Positions 1-8,188 of a stretch of DNA of 64,000 nt are shown here, piece by piece. Source of the DNA: Candidatus Endomicrobiellum trichonymphae. GTDB taxonomy: Bacteria; Elusimicrobiota; Endomicrobiia; Endomicrobiales; Endomicrobiaceae. Made by a program: the position numbers and the translations under genes. Position 1 is the stretch's first letter; every line of letters begins with the position of its first letter. The notes beneath the pieces were generated by a model. That model was not told the DNA's origin, ran no database searches, and saw only the letters and a list, made by a program, of their open reading frames with translations. Location of the stretch: NCBI RefSeq assembly GCF_002355835.1, contig NZ_AP017459.1:434001-498000 (forward strand), in the 5' to 3' direction.

Positions 1-1
1 T

Positions 2-202
2 GATGAAGCCGTGTCTGAGTTTAAAAAAGTTTTGGAAATAAATCCGGCTAACGCTGAGACTTATTATAATATAGGTCTTATCAGAGAAAGTTCAAATCAA
101 ATGGGCGAAGCAAGAGAAATGTATTCAAAAGCGTTGGCTGTTAAACCCGACTATAAGATAGTCAGAGTCAGGCTTAATAAACTTATAGGTATTAAGAGTT
201 AA
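2..202 (+). CDS. TPR-repeat protein, C-terminal fragment cut by the window edge
   Basis: An open frame runs in from the left edge and stops at position 202, so only about 66 C-terminal residues are visible. They show the tetratricopeptide pattern: a helix pair with the spacing of 'NAETYYNIGLIRESS' and 'GEAREMYSKALAVKPDY', the A/G, Y and P positions falling at the 34-residue period. TPR proteins are scaffolds for protein-protein contacts; nothing here tells the partner. The frame has no internal stop and ends 85 bases before pheS, so this is probably the tail of a live gene. Its true start and any other domains lie outside the window. Confidence 0.6.
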   Translation, partial: DEAVSEFKKVLEINPANAETYYNIGLIRESSNQMGEAREMYSKALAVKPDYKIVRVRLNKLIGIKS

Positions 203-287
203 AATATTTGCTATGTCAGTTTTCGGTGCGGCAAAAAACAGATTTTAAATACTTATATATAACATAAAATAGTATAGAGATTTTGTA

Positions 288-1307
288 ATGGATGATATTA
301 AACAGATTATTGATAGAGCGTTGGCAGAAATAAAAAATGCTGATCTCGCAGTGCTTGAAGACATAAAGACCAGATATTTGGGGAAAAATGGTGTGTTGAC
401 ACAGATTTTAAAATCTCTGTTGCAGTATTCTATTGAGGATAAAAGAATAATCGGCTTGGAAACGAACGGAGCGAAAGATATTATTGTAAGTGAAATTGAG
501 AAGAGAAAGAAAAGTCTTAAAAAAGTTTTACTTGACGAGAAAATGCATAAAGAGAAACTGGATTATTCTCCAAGTTTTTATTTCCCATTTTCAAAAGGGA
601 GTTTTCATCCTGTTGTGCAGACTATAAAGAATATAAGTTCTGTTTTTAAGTTGCTTGGCTTTAGTATTGTGGAAGGGCCTGAAATAGAAACCGATTGGTA
701 CAACTTTGAAGCTTTAAATATACCTGAAAGTCATCCGTCAAGAGATGCGCAGGATACTTTTTATATTGAGGGTATGAAAAATCTGCTCAGAACCCACACT
801 TCTCCGGTACAGATTCATGTTATGGAAAAACAAAATCCTCCAGTAAAGGTTATTGTCCCCGGAAGAGTTTACAGAAATGAAGCTTCTGACGCTTCACATT
901 CGTCAACTTTCCATCAGATTGAAGGATTTGAAGTAGATGAAAATATATCGTTTGTGGATTTAAAAGCTGTACTTATCAATTTTATACACCAATTTTTCGG
1001 TTCTGAATTGGGTGTACGGTTCAGACCATCGCATTTTCAATTTACAGAGCCGTCTGCTGAGGTTGATATTCAGTGTTTTTTCTGTAACTGCGGGGGCTGC
1101 AGAATATGCAAAAATTCGGGATGGATTGAAGTATTGGGTTGCGGAATGGTTCATCCTGATGTTTTAAAAACCGTTAATTACGATTCTGAAAAATATACAG
1201 GCTATGCTTTCGGTATGGGAGTTGAAAGGATTACGATGCTTAAATACGGAATAGATGATATACGGCTTCTGTACGAAAACGATTTAAGATTTTTGAAGCA
1301 GTTTTAA
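288..1307 (+). CDS. pheS: Phenylalanyl-tRNA synthetase alpha subunit
   Basis: This is the catalytic subunit of the alpha2-beta2 enzyme that charges tRNA-Phe in the cytoplasm. The 339 residues match the usual length of bacterial PheS. An N-terminal coiled coil (about residues 1-90, the tRNA-binding arm) precedes the class II core. Motif 2 is seen at 'GRVYRNEASDASHSSTFHQ' (about 192-210), the phenylalanine pocket at 'FRPSHFQFTEPSAEVD' (about 245-260) and motif 3 at 'YAFGMGVERITML' (about 306-318). A cysteine-rich stretch around 263-274 (five Cys) is also found in many bacterial homologues. The partner gene pheT follows after a 309-base gap, longer than usual for an operon pair. Confidence 0.97.
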   Translation: MDDIKQIIDRALAEIKNADLAVLEDIKTRYLGKNGVLTQILKSLLQYSIEDKRIIGLETNGAKDIIVSEIEKRKKSLKKVLLDEKMHKEKLDYSPSFYFPFSKGSFHPVVQTIKNISSVFKLLGFSIVEGPEIETDWYNFEALNIPESHPSRDAQDTFYIEGMKNLLRTHTSPVQIHVMEKQNPPVKVIVPGRVYRNEASDASHSSTFHQIEGFEVDENISFVDLKAVLINFIHQFFGSELGVRFRPSHFQFTEPSAEVDIQCFFCNCGGCRICKNSGWIEVLGCGMVHPDVLKTVNYDSEKYTGYAFGMGVERITMLKYGIDDIRLLYENDLRFLKQF

Positions 1308-1616
1308 AGGTATAATATTATTTTTATCGGTTTCTGTAATTGTGAAAAATTTGCAGAAAAAACAGACACTTCAAAAACTTGTCTTGTTATCTCGGGCACA
1401 ATACCCTTAAAAGATTTGGATTTATTCCGTTTGTAGTGTCTCAAAATTAGAAATTCTTGAAGTAAGTGGGACAACGAAAGACTGGATGCTAAAAGCAATA
1501 GATGACCTCGGCGTGGCAGATTCTGGATCAAGTTCGTAATGGCGGAACTTGCGCATGTGGACTTGGACTTTTTGTGCCGTTGTCCCGAACTGACGGGAAA
1601 AATAAGGAATTGGGGA
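1308..1616. other. Intergenic tract pheS-pheT with a possible decayed dispersed repeat
   Basis: I find no gene here. From about 1490 to 1600 the sequence becomes richer in G+C than its surroundings and contains strings such as 'gattctggatcaagtt' and 'gaactgacgggaa', which resemble the REP/dispersed-repeat strings of many bacterial genomes in which 'ATTCTGGATCAAGTCCAGAATGA'-like blocks recur. No second copy is visible in this window, so the repeat reading rests on resemblance only. The tract presumably holds the promoter or leader of pheT, but no clear -35/-10 pair stands out. Confidence 0.3.
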
Positions 1617-3992
1617 ATGAAGTTATCGTATAAATGGCTTAAAAAGTTTATAGATTTTGAGTTAAGCCCGCAAGAACTTGCCTCAATGCTTATTTCCGTA
1701 GGCATTGAAACTTCTGTTGTTTCAACGGGGTGCGACTGGCACAGTGTCGTTACGGTAAAAGTTTTGGAGGTGCTAAAACATCCCGGAGCAGACAGGCTTT
1801 CTTTGTGTAAGGTCAATGACGGTTCAAAAGATTATTCAATAGTATGCGGTGCAAAAAACATTGCCGCGGGGCAAATTGTTCCTCTTGCAAAGATAGGTGC
1901 CGTATTGCCTGGAAATTTTAAAATAAATAAGTCCAAAATAAGAGGAATAGTGTCTGAAGGTATGATATGTTCTGAAGCTGATCTCGGTCTTAAAAAAGAA
2001 TCCGATGGCATTTTGATGCTTGACAAAAATACAAAGATGGGTGTTGCTCTTGAAAACGTTTTAAGTGGGCTTGATTCTATACTCGAAATAGAAATAACTA
2101 CAAATAGAGGCGATTGTTTAAGTCATTTGGGAGTTGCAAGAGAGATAGGTGCGAAATTGCGTAAAATACTGTCTTTCCCGACGATGATAAAGACTTTTAA
2201 TATCCCGTACTTAAATTGCGTTGAAGTAAAATCTGATTTGTGCCATCGATATATAGGAAGCGTTATATCCGGTGTTAAAATATGTCCGTCGCCCGGCTGG
2301 ATTACAGATGCTTTGGAAAAAAGCGGAATAAGACCCGTCAACAATGTTGTTGACGTAACCAACTACGTTATGATTGAACTAGGGCAGCCTCTGCATACTT
2401 TTGATATAACGAAACTTTCGTCTAGAAAGGTTGTCGTAAGAAAAGCTGTCGATTACGAGAAGATAATTGCTCTCGACGGCAAAGAATATAAACTTGATTC
2501 TGAAATGCTTGTTATAGCGGATAGTGAAAAACCTGTCGCGATTGCCGGAGTGATGGGCGGAGAGTATTCTGCTATTGATGAAAAAACTGAAACCGTATTT
2601 TTAGAAAGCGCAATTTTTGATGCGGTTTCAATAAGAAAAACTTCGAAAAAATTAAATCTTTCGAGTGGTTCTTCTTACAGATTTGAAAGAGGATTGGGAT
2701 GGGATATAACCGAGCTTGCATCGTGGAGAGCCGCTAATCTCATAATTGAAATTGCAGGTGGCAGAATGGATGCAAGGGAAGATTTGCAGATTGTAAAATA
2801 TGAAAGGGCAGATATAGCTTTAAGAGTTGAAAAAGTATCTAAAATTTTGGGCTGTGCTGTCAAAGAAGCCGAAATAACTGAAATTTTAAGATTTTTAGGA
2901 ATAGATTTACGGTCCAGAGGCACAATAATTCTCTGCACTGTTCCGTCATGGCGCAATGATATAAAAAAGGAAGTGGATTTAATTGAAGAAATTGCAAGAA
3001 TTAAAGGATATGATGCCATAACGTCTCCAGGAAAAAGGTGTACTGCTACTGCTGAAGTCTGTGTGCCAGATAATTCACTTCTTCATGCTGTTGTCGAAGA
3101 GTTTAGAGTTAAATTGAACGGATTTAGTTTCAGCGAAGTCCTGAATTACAGTTTTTCGGAGATCACTGAACTAGAAAAATTTGATTTGAAATATTATTAC
3201 AAAATAGCAAACCCTATATCAAAAGAAAACGAAGTTTTAAGACCGTCTTTACTGCCGGCACTATATAAAAATCTGTTGCTTAATATCGAGTGGGGTTCTG
3301 AGACGGTGACTTTATTTGAGTATGGTAAAATTTTTACTGGACTGGGCGAAAGAAAAGCTTTTGCTGTTATAATGTATGGTAAAGTTTGGCAGGAATGGTG
3401 GAAATGGGCGGAACAAAAAAATAGTCCGAAATATGACTTTTATTTCGGCGGCGGAATAGTAAGAAATATTTTGCCGTCAGATGAATTTATAATTGCGGAA
3501 AATTTAAATGCTGAAAGCTATTATCACTCTGGAAAAACAGCGTCTGTTGTTTATAAAGGGAAACCTGTAGGGCAGTTTGGTGTTTTGAAACCGTCAATAA
3601 CTAGCGACATTGCAGGTGACGTATTCTATTTTGAAGTTAATTTAGAGTCGTTTGAGAATGTTTGTGCAGGAAAGAAATCTCTGTATAAAGCATATTCAAA
3701 ATTTCCTGAGGTAAAAAGAGACATCTCAATTACTGCGGATAAAACTTTGCAGTTTTCAGAGATAGAAAAAGTCATTAAAAATGTTATTAAATCCGGCGGT
3801 ATTTTAAAAGAGTATTCGTTGTTTTCAGTGTATTCTGATGAGTCTAAAATAGGTGATGGTAAAATCAGCTACTCGTTCAGATTGTCTTATAAAAACAGCG
3901 AAAAAACGTTGACCAACGAAGAAGTCAATAAAGATATGAATGTTCTGTTACAGAAACTCGATGCTGATTTCGGTGTCAAATTAAGACGTTAA
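1617..3992 (+). CDS. pheT: Phenylalanyl-tRNA synthetase beta subunit
   Basis: PheT is the large structural and editing subunit of phenylalanyl-tRNA synthetase. From the ATG at 1617 the product is 791 residues, the length of full bacterial PheT. An in-frame ATG at 1539 would add 26 residues with no family resemblance, whereas 'MKLSYKWLKKFIDFE' at 1617 is the typical N terminus and has a purine-rich stretch (AAGGA) about 10 bases upstream. Domains in order: N-terminal segment, EMAP/OB tRNA-binding fold (about residues 40-150), B3/B4 editing domain, B5 domains, the catalytic-like core and a C-terminal FDX-ACB domain beginning near 'KFPEVKRDISITADK'. The frame is intact throughout. Confidence 0.96.
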   Translation: MKLSYKWLKKFIDFELSPQELASMLISVGIETSVVSTGCDWHSVVTVKVLEVLKHPGADRLSLCKVNDGSKDYSIVCGAKNIAAGQIVPLAKIGAVLPGNFKINKSKIRGIVSEGMICSEADLGLKKESDGILMLDKNTKMGVALENVLSGLDSILEIEITTNRGDCLSHLGVAREIGAKLRKILSFPTMIKTFNIPYLNCVEVKSDLCHRYIGSVISGVKICPSPGWITDALEKSGIRPVNNVVDVTNYVMIELGQPLHTFDITKLSSRKVVVRKAVDYEKIIALDGKEYKLDSEMLVIADSEKPVAIAGVMGGEYSAIDEKTETVFLESAIFDAVSIRKTSKKLNLSSGSSYRFERGLGWDITELASWRAANLIIEIAGGRMDAREDLQIVKYERADIALRVEKVSKILGCAVKEAEITEILRFLGIDLRSRGTIILCTVPSWRNDIKKEVDLIEEIARIKGYDAITSPGKRCTATAEVCVPDNSLLHAVVEEFRVKLNGFSFSEVLNYSFSEITELEKFDLKYYYKIANPISKENEVLRPSLLPALYKNLLLNIEWGSETVTLFEYGKIFTGLGERKAFAVIMYGKVWQEWWKWAEQKNSPKYDFYFGGGIVRNILPSDEFIIAENLNAESYYHSGKTASVVYKGKPVGQFGVLKPSITSDIAGDVFYFEVNLESFENVCAGKKSLYKAYSKFPEVKRDISITADKTLQFSEIEKVIKNVIKSGGILKEYSLFSVYSDESKIGDGKISYSFRLSYKNSEKTLTNEEVNKDMNVLLQKLDADFGVKLRR

Positions 3993-4025
3993 AAGTAAAA
4001 GTTTCTTTAACAGCTTTATAGAGGA

Positions 4026-4490
4026 ATGAGAAAAAAATAATTTGTATTTTAATAGCTACGCTAATGTTTAGTCCCTCTGCCGGGAAGAATACGGCACAAA
4101 ACCCAACAGATGGGCACTACGGCGGTTTTAGCCATAGATCTCAAAAACGGAAATGGGGGACAGTGATTGTGTTGTGAGGGCGTGTTTGTAGTCAGTGATT
4201 ACAACATTATGAGTGAGATAGCTAGGCAGAGGAGTCTGAGAAATTTGAAAAAGTGGTGCTAAATTCATCCTAGAAGTTACAATGCCGACCCTAAAATGAT
4301 TATTTTGACAGATACAATGGCGGGTGGGGGGCAACCACGACGGTACTATCTAAATAAGTCAATTAAAAGCACTTTGCTATACGCTCTCAATCACGGAATG
4401 ATGATTTTTGGACAGGAGTGGGCGTGCTTACGATTGTTGCTTGTGTTGCCATTGCAAAAAGTTAAAGAGGATGGCGGGTGGGGAAAATAA
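4026..4490 (+). pseudogene. Decayed gene for a small exported protein, family not recognised
   Basis: Readable coding pieces lie in different frames. About 4030-4170 encodes a signal-peptide-like start ('ICILIATLMFSPSAG') followed by a polar stretch to a stop. About 4190-4260 reads 'VSDYNIMSEIARQRSLRNL' in another frame. About 4392-4460 encodes a hydrophobic segment ('GVGVLTIVACVAIA'). The ATG at 4026 is out of frame with the signal peptide by one base, next to an A7 run. A G3-T-G6 run sits at 4322-4331. This looks like one exported or membrane-anchored protein broken by several indels. I do not recognise the family. The remaining bases to 4586 hold nothing else I can name. Confidence 0.4.
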
Positions 4491-4586
4491 ATAAACAAAA
4501 CCAGCGCCAAATACAGTGGATCGGCAGGCGTAAGTATGGTTGGATAGATAACCGATGACGTTGAAACTATATTGCGGTAAAATAAA

Positions 4587-6092
4587 ATGATAATAAAGAG
4601 AGATAAAGATATAATTCAAAATTATTTTGAAGATAATTCGGGTGTCATAGGGTCCAGTGCCGATTTTGTTGCGCTAACGGAAACTGAAGACGATATATCC
4701 GGCTTTCTTGTTGAAATGTCTAAGTCTAAAACACCGGTAACGGTTGTAGGATCGCTTACGGGAAATACTGCCTCTGGACTTGCGTTCGGCGGGAGTGTGT
4801 TATCTTTGGAAAACTTAAATAATATCAGCGAAATAAAAGAGATTGATGATAAAAACGCTCTTATTACTGTTCAGGCTGGAGCAAAAATTCATGATATAAA
4901 ATTGAAAGCTTTCAACGGAGGCTGGATGTATCCGCCGGATCCTACTGAAAAAAATGCGTCTATTGGTGGAAATATTTCAACTAATGCTTCTGGAGGCAGA
5001 GGCTTTAAGTTTGGCGTAACGAGGGATTATATCAAAGCTTTAAAAGTTATTTTTTCAGATGGCTCTCAAAGTTATATCGAAAGGGGTAAATATTTCGCGG
5101 ATAAAAACGGCGGAATAACTTTTGATACGAATAAGGGTAAAAAACATATACTGCTTCCTAAATATCATTTGCCTGCAATAAAAAATGTCACAGGATATTA
5201 CAATTATCCCGCCGCCGATTTAATGGATGTTTTTATAGGTTCAGATGGCACTCTTTGTGTTATCGTCAAGGCCGTGCTTAAACTTATTCCTAGTTTTAAA
5301 GAAGTATTCGGCGGGATAATATTTTTTGAGAGTCGCAATAGCGCGTATGAATTTGTAAATAAAATAAAAATTATTTCTAAAAATACGGAAAAAGAAAATT
5401 TAAAAGATTCAATCAGCGCTATGTCTTTAGAATATTTTGATAAGAATGCATTGCTTATGATAAAAAATTATTATCCTGTCATACCTGAAAATATTGAAGC
5501 TGGTATTATGTTTGAACAGGATATATACGAAGATAATTTTGATATTCTAATGGAAAAATGGGTTGAAGCTATCAGTGACAGCGGCATTGATTTGGAAAAA
5601 GTTTGGTTTGCCTCGAATTTTGCACAGCAGGAAGAATTCAGAGTTTTCAGACACAGAATTCCAGAGTGTGTAAATGCAATTGTAAGAAAAAATAAAATTC
5701 CAAAATCCGGCACGGATTTTGCTGTTCCTGAAGGGAAACTGCCTGAAATTGTTGACTTTTGTGACAGGGAGTTTAAAAAATCTGGCATTTTTAATTTAAC
5801 TTTCGGACATATAGGTGAAAATCATCTGCATGCAAATATTATAGCTTCAAATAAAGAAGAATATGAACGATGCAGACGAATATGTGTAGATATTGCTCAG
5901 AAAGCTGTTGAGCTTGGCGGAACGGTTTCTGCGGAACACGGAATAGGAAAACTTAAACATATTTTATTGGAGAAGATGCTTGGTGAGAAAGGCTTTAAAG
6001 AAATGGCGAAATTTAAAAAAAGCATTGATGAATCCGGGATTTTGGGGCAAGATAATATATTCCCGAAAAATTATATTCAACGGATTCAATGA
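4587..6092 (+). CDS. glcD: FAD-linked oxidase, GlcD / D-lactate dehydrogenase family
   Basis: Cytoplasmic or membrane-associated flavoprotein that oxidises a 2-hydroxy acid such as glycolate or D-lactate; the substrate cannot be read from sequence. The 501 residues carry an N-terminal FAD-binding PCMH domain (about 40-235, with 'VVGSLTGNTASGLAFGG', 'PPDPTEKNASIGGNISTNA' and 'RDYIKALKVIFSDG') and a C-terminal FAD-oxidase domain with 'FGHIGENHLHANI' and 'SAEHGIGKLK', the His-rich signatures of the GlcD family. The gene is intact although decayed DNA flanks it on both sides. No adjacent iron-sulfur subunit (GlcF-like) is present, so it may act as a single-subunit D-lactate-type dehydrogenase; that is inference. 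Confidence 0.85.
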   Translation: MIIKRDKDIIQNYFEDNSGVIGSSADFVALTETEDDISGFLVEMSKSKTPVTVVGSLTGNTASGLAFGGSVLSLENLNNISEIKEIDDKNALITVQAGAKIHDIKLKAFNGGWMYPPDPTEKNASIGGNISTNASGGRGFKFGVTRDYIKALKVIFSDGSQSYIERGKYFADKNGGITFDTNKGKKHILLPKYHLPAIKNVTGYYNYPAADLMDVFIGSDGTLCVIVKAVLKLIPSFKEVFGGIIFFESRNSAYEFVNKIKIISKNTEKENLKDSISAMSLEYFDKNALLMIKNYYPVIPENIEAGIMFEQDIYEDNFDILMEKWVEAISDSGIDLEKVWFASNFAQQEEFRVFRHRIPECVNAIVRKNKIPKSGTDFAVPEGKLPEIVDFCDREFKKSGIFNLTFGHIGENHLHANIIASNKEEYERCRRICVDIAQKAVELGGTVSAEHGIGKLKHILLEKMLGEKGFKEMAKFKKSIDESGILGQDNIFPKNYIQRIQ

Positions 6093-6158
6093 TTAAGTAA
6101 GAAGTCAAAAAGTAGGTTATACACTGCTTGTCCAGTGTTTTTCAAGCAAGTACGATGT

Positions 6159-6171
6159 CCCCCCCCCCCCC
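6159..6171. repeat. Run of 13 consecutive C
   Basis: An uninterrupted C13 tract in A+T-rich DNA, 67 bases after the stop of the GlcD-like gene. It lies in no open frame. It belongs to a group of C/G homopolymers in this window (see also 7826, 14492, 22578, 32843 and 33106). Confidence 0.95.
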
Positions 6172-6229
6172 TGAAGTTCAATGAGTGTGTTGAGATTAGG
6201 AAAGGAAAGCCGGCGCAATCTATCAGAAA

Positions 6230-6250
6230 GATTTAAATCAATCATGAATT
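6230..6250 (+). repeat. 21-bp direct repeat, left copy
   Basis: Identical 21-base sequence to 6329-6349, containing the palindrome GATTTAAATC. The two copies are 99 bases apart (33 codons) and bracket the 90-bp inverted-repeat element. They may be a target-site duplication. Confidence 0.85.
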
Positions 6251-6337
6251 ATGCGAAATTTTCAGAATTGGCATCCTCATTAATTGATGTCGTAATCTTT
6301 GGATATAGTATTTCTTCCTGCTGTGATTGATTTAAAT
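6248..6337 (+). repeat. 90-bp inverted repeat, left copy
   Basis: These 90 bases are perfectly reverse-complementary to 7327-7416, checked base by base from 'attatgcg' to 'gatttaaat'. Identity ends abruptly at both borders. The copies bracket 989 bases containing a decayed coiled-coil lipoprotein gene. The element has no internal gene and no obvious long hairpin of its own. Confidence 0.9.
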
Positions 6338-6349
6338 CAATCATGAATT
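6329..6349 (+). repeat. 21-bp direct repeat, right copy
   Basis: Identical to 6230-6250. Here it overlaps the right end of the 90-bp element, and together with the preceding bases it forms the 16-base perfect palindrome ATTGATTTAAATCAAT at 6326-6341. Confidence 0.85.
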
Positions 6350-6423
6350 TAGGGTACAAATATACATTTGCGGGCATAAAAACTAAAGGATTAAAAAGAC
6401 TGGAAGATAAAAAAACTAATTAA

Positions 6424-7216
6424 TGTTTTACATTTTGATGTGTTTAGGCTTGTTGAGCTTTAGCGGTTGTTGTAACAAGGAAGTAGATGCTAAATCCAGT
6501 GAATAAAGTGTCTGCAGTTGAAGTTAGTCAAGGGAAAACGTTGAGTGAAACGGTATGGAGTGTCGCTAACAATCCGTATGTTCTAGCTATTCTGATGGAC
6601 GGTGTTATCTCTGCTGTTTGGTATTTGGGCTTTTATAAGCCGGTAATGAAAAAGATGTCGGACTTGGCTAGTGTTTCTCCGACAGAGGAAGAGGATGAGC
6701 GGTCTGATAAAAGTGTTCAGAACTTAGAGAAACAACTTGAGGCTTTGAGGTTTAGTAAAAATGGATCTGAGTGGCTTGCAACTGAAAAGACGAAGGAGCT
6801 GAAAAGTCTTGAAAAACCAGTTAGAGGCATTTCGTATCGCTTCACATGGTTTAGTAGGCAAACCGGAAACGGCAGAGGAGTTGCGAGTAGCAATTATCAA
6901 AGTAATTAAATATAGTATGGATTTGCGGAAAGAGAAAAGGGATTTTGATAACGTTAAACTGTGATCACTCAGAGTGGTGTCAGAAACTTCAACAGGAGAT
7001 TGCATAATAGATAAACCAGATTAAGGAATTAAATCAGCAAAAAGCCAGTTTATCAAAAATATCAAACAGTTTTTTAGACTGCTTCCAACTTTTCTTATTT
7101 GCATAAACATATTTCACAATGAACCGACTGCCCATCAACTGGCTATAATGTGGGACGGAATTGACAAAGGCGGAGTCGAGAATGCATAATAAAACAAAAG
7201 AGAAAAGATGAAGCAT
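6424..7216 (+). pseudogene. Decayed lipoprotein / membrane-anchored coiled-coil protein
   Basis: At 6424 a short frame reads 'MFYILMCLGLLSFSGC', a lipoprotein signal peptide with a lipobox, and stops after 27 codons. A second frame from 6487 carries a hydrophobic stretch and then a coiled coil with two similar blocks, 'LEKQLEALRFSKNG' and 'LEKQLEAFRIASHG'. The second block needs a one-base shift near 6820, where an extra C breaks the frame; corrected, the frame runs to TGA 6964. Further heptad-like residues continue to about 7075. This is therefore one multi-hit pseudogene of unknown function. It lies wholly between the two arms of the 90-bp inverted repeat. Confidence 0.5.
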
Positions 7217-7326
7217 ACAGTGTTCAACTATATGCTTCTGTTGTATTTGATAATATCTTAATTTAAAAGTTTTTGAATATCAAAAGTTTATCAATTCAAT
7301 CCAGTATGTCAAATCACGTTTGTAAA

Positions 7327-7416
7327 ATTTAAATCAATCACAGCAGGAAGAAATACTATATCCAAAGATTACGACATCAATTAATGAGGATGCCAATTCT
7401 GAAAATTTCGCATAAT
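7327..7416 (-). repeat. 90-bp inverted repeat, right copy
   Basis: Exact reverse complement of 6248-6337. In this copy the flanks do not show the 21-base direct repeat. A consensus-like promoter begins nine bases downstream (7425). Confidence 0.9.
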
Positions 7417-7424
7417 ACACAAGT

Positions 7425-7452
7425 TTGACAAAGAAATTCAAAAAAATATAAA
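7425..7452 (+). promoter_or_regulatory. Candidate sigma-70 promoter for the M50 protease pseudogene
   Basis: TTGACA at 7425-7430 and TATAAA at 7447-7452 are separated by 16 bases. A Shine-Dalgarno-like AAGGA and the ATG at 7506 follow 45-55 bases downstream. The promoter lies just outside the right 90-bp repeat. Confidence 0.55.
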
Positions 7453-7505
7453 ATTACTTATCAATTTTTGTATGATATTTTAATAAATAATATAAAAGGA
7501 CAGCA

Positions 7506-8135
7506 ATGAAGGTTTTGTATATGTTGTGATTTTGCTTTTTCGGCAATAATTCATGAAGTAGCGCACGGATATGTCGCTTATTTAAGAGGATGATACAGCC
7601 AAAATGGGGCAGGATGTACTACTTTAAGTCCTAACCACACATAGAATTATTTGGGACTATTTTACTTTCAGCAATATTATTGGTTTTGAAAACACCTGTT
7701 CTTTTAGGATAGGCAAATCCCGTTCCTTTAAATCATAGAAATTTAAAAAATCTGAGAGAGGATGTTCCGCTTGTTTGTCTTGCCGGACCTGCCTCCAATA
7801 TATTGCTTGCTTTTCTGTTAGGACTGGGGGAGGGGGGATGCATATTGCGAAATATTTTCCGAATTTTGAGCTTATACGTAACTGATTGATAGAACATTTT
7901 TTATATATGGCGATTTATTTTTGCAGTTGTTATAAATCTTATACCTGTTTCGCCTTTTGACGGTTCAAAAATTATAACATATTTTTTTGCCTGAAAAAAT
8001 TGCGGCAAGATATTTAAATTTAAAGCCATACATTTGTTTAATACTGTTGTGATATTGTCGTCTAAAATAATGTGGAAGTTTATATATTACATAGCAAATT
8101 TTTTTGTAGTGATTTCCAGAATAATTGCTTTTTGA
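7506..8135 (+). pseudogene. Decayed M50 family (site-2 / YwhC-type) membrane metalloprotease
   Basis: The family hallmarks can still be read, in shifted frames: the zinc motif HExxH as 'IIHEVAHGYVAYLRG' near 7545-7592, then 'DVPLVCLAGPASNILLAFL' near 7761-7815, and the NPxPxxPFDG-type motif 'INLIPVSPFDGSKII' near 7932-7976. A hydrophobic C terminus follows to TGA 8133-8135. Stops and shifts occur near 7527, 7590, 7640-7730, 7825 and 7890-7985, including a G5-A-G6 run at 7826-7837. Intact members are intramembrane proteases. In related bacteria this gene sits next to trpS and scpA, as here. It cannot make a working enzyme. Confidence 0.8.
7826..7837. repeat. G5-A-G6 tract inside the M50 pseudogene
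   Basis: A nearly pure G tract lies at the point where the frame of the M50 protease remnant is lost, just after 'ILLAFLLG'. It has the same bipartite form (two G/C runs split by one base) as the tracts at 4322, 27280 and 33106. Confidence 0.85.
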
Positions 8136-8188
8136 TGTTTTTCCGAGTTAAACAAAAAGAAAATTTTAAAATAAACAGAGAAAATTAT

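Larger units (their letters stand above)
6181..6423 (+). pseudogene. Small reading frame interrupted by a 99-base in-frame insertion carrying a stop
   Basis: From ATG 6181 the frame reads 'MSVLRLGKESRRNLSERF', then 'KSIMN', then about 26 foreign-looking residues and a TGA at 6328, after which 'FKSIMN' is repeated and the frame continues 'LGYKYTFAGIKTKGLKRLE' to a TAA at 6421. Removing the 99 bases between the two copies of the 21-base direct repeat (6230-6250 and 6329-6349) restores a continuous frame of about 47 codons. That is what insertion of a small element with duplication of its target would produce. I do not recognise the protein, and the gene may extend upstream through the C13 tract. 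Confidence 0.4.

Noticed and set aside
6230-6349. Repeat-spacer-repeat that might be a minimal CRISPR array
   Set aside because: Only two 21-base repeats with a 78-base spacer, no leader and no cas genes. The spacer is part of the 90-bp inverted repeat, so an inserted element explains it better.
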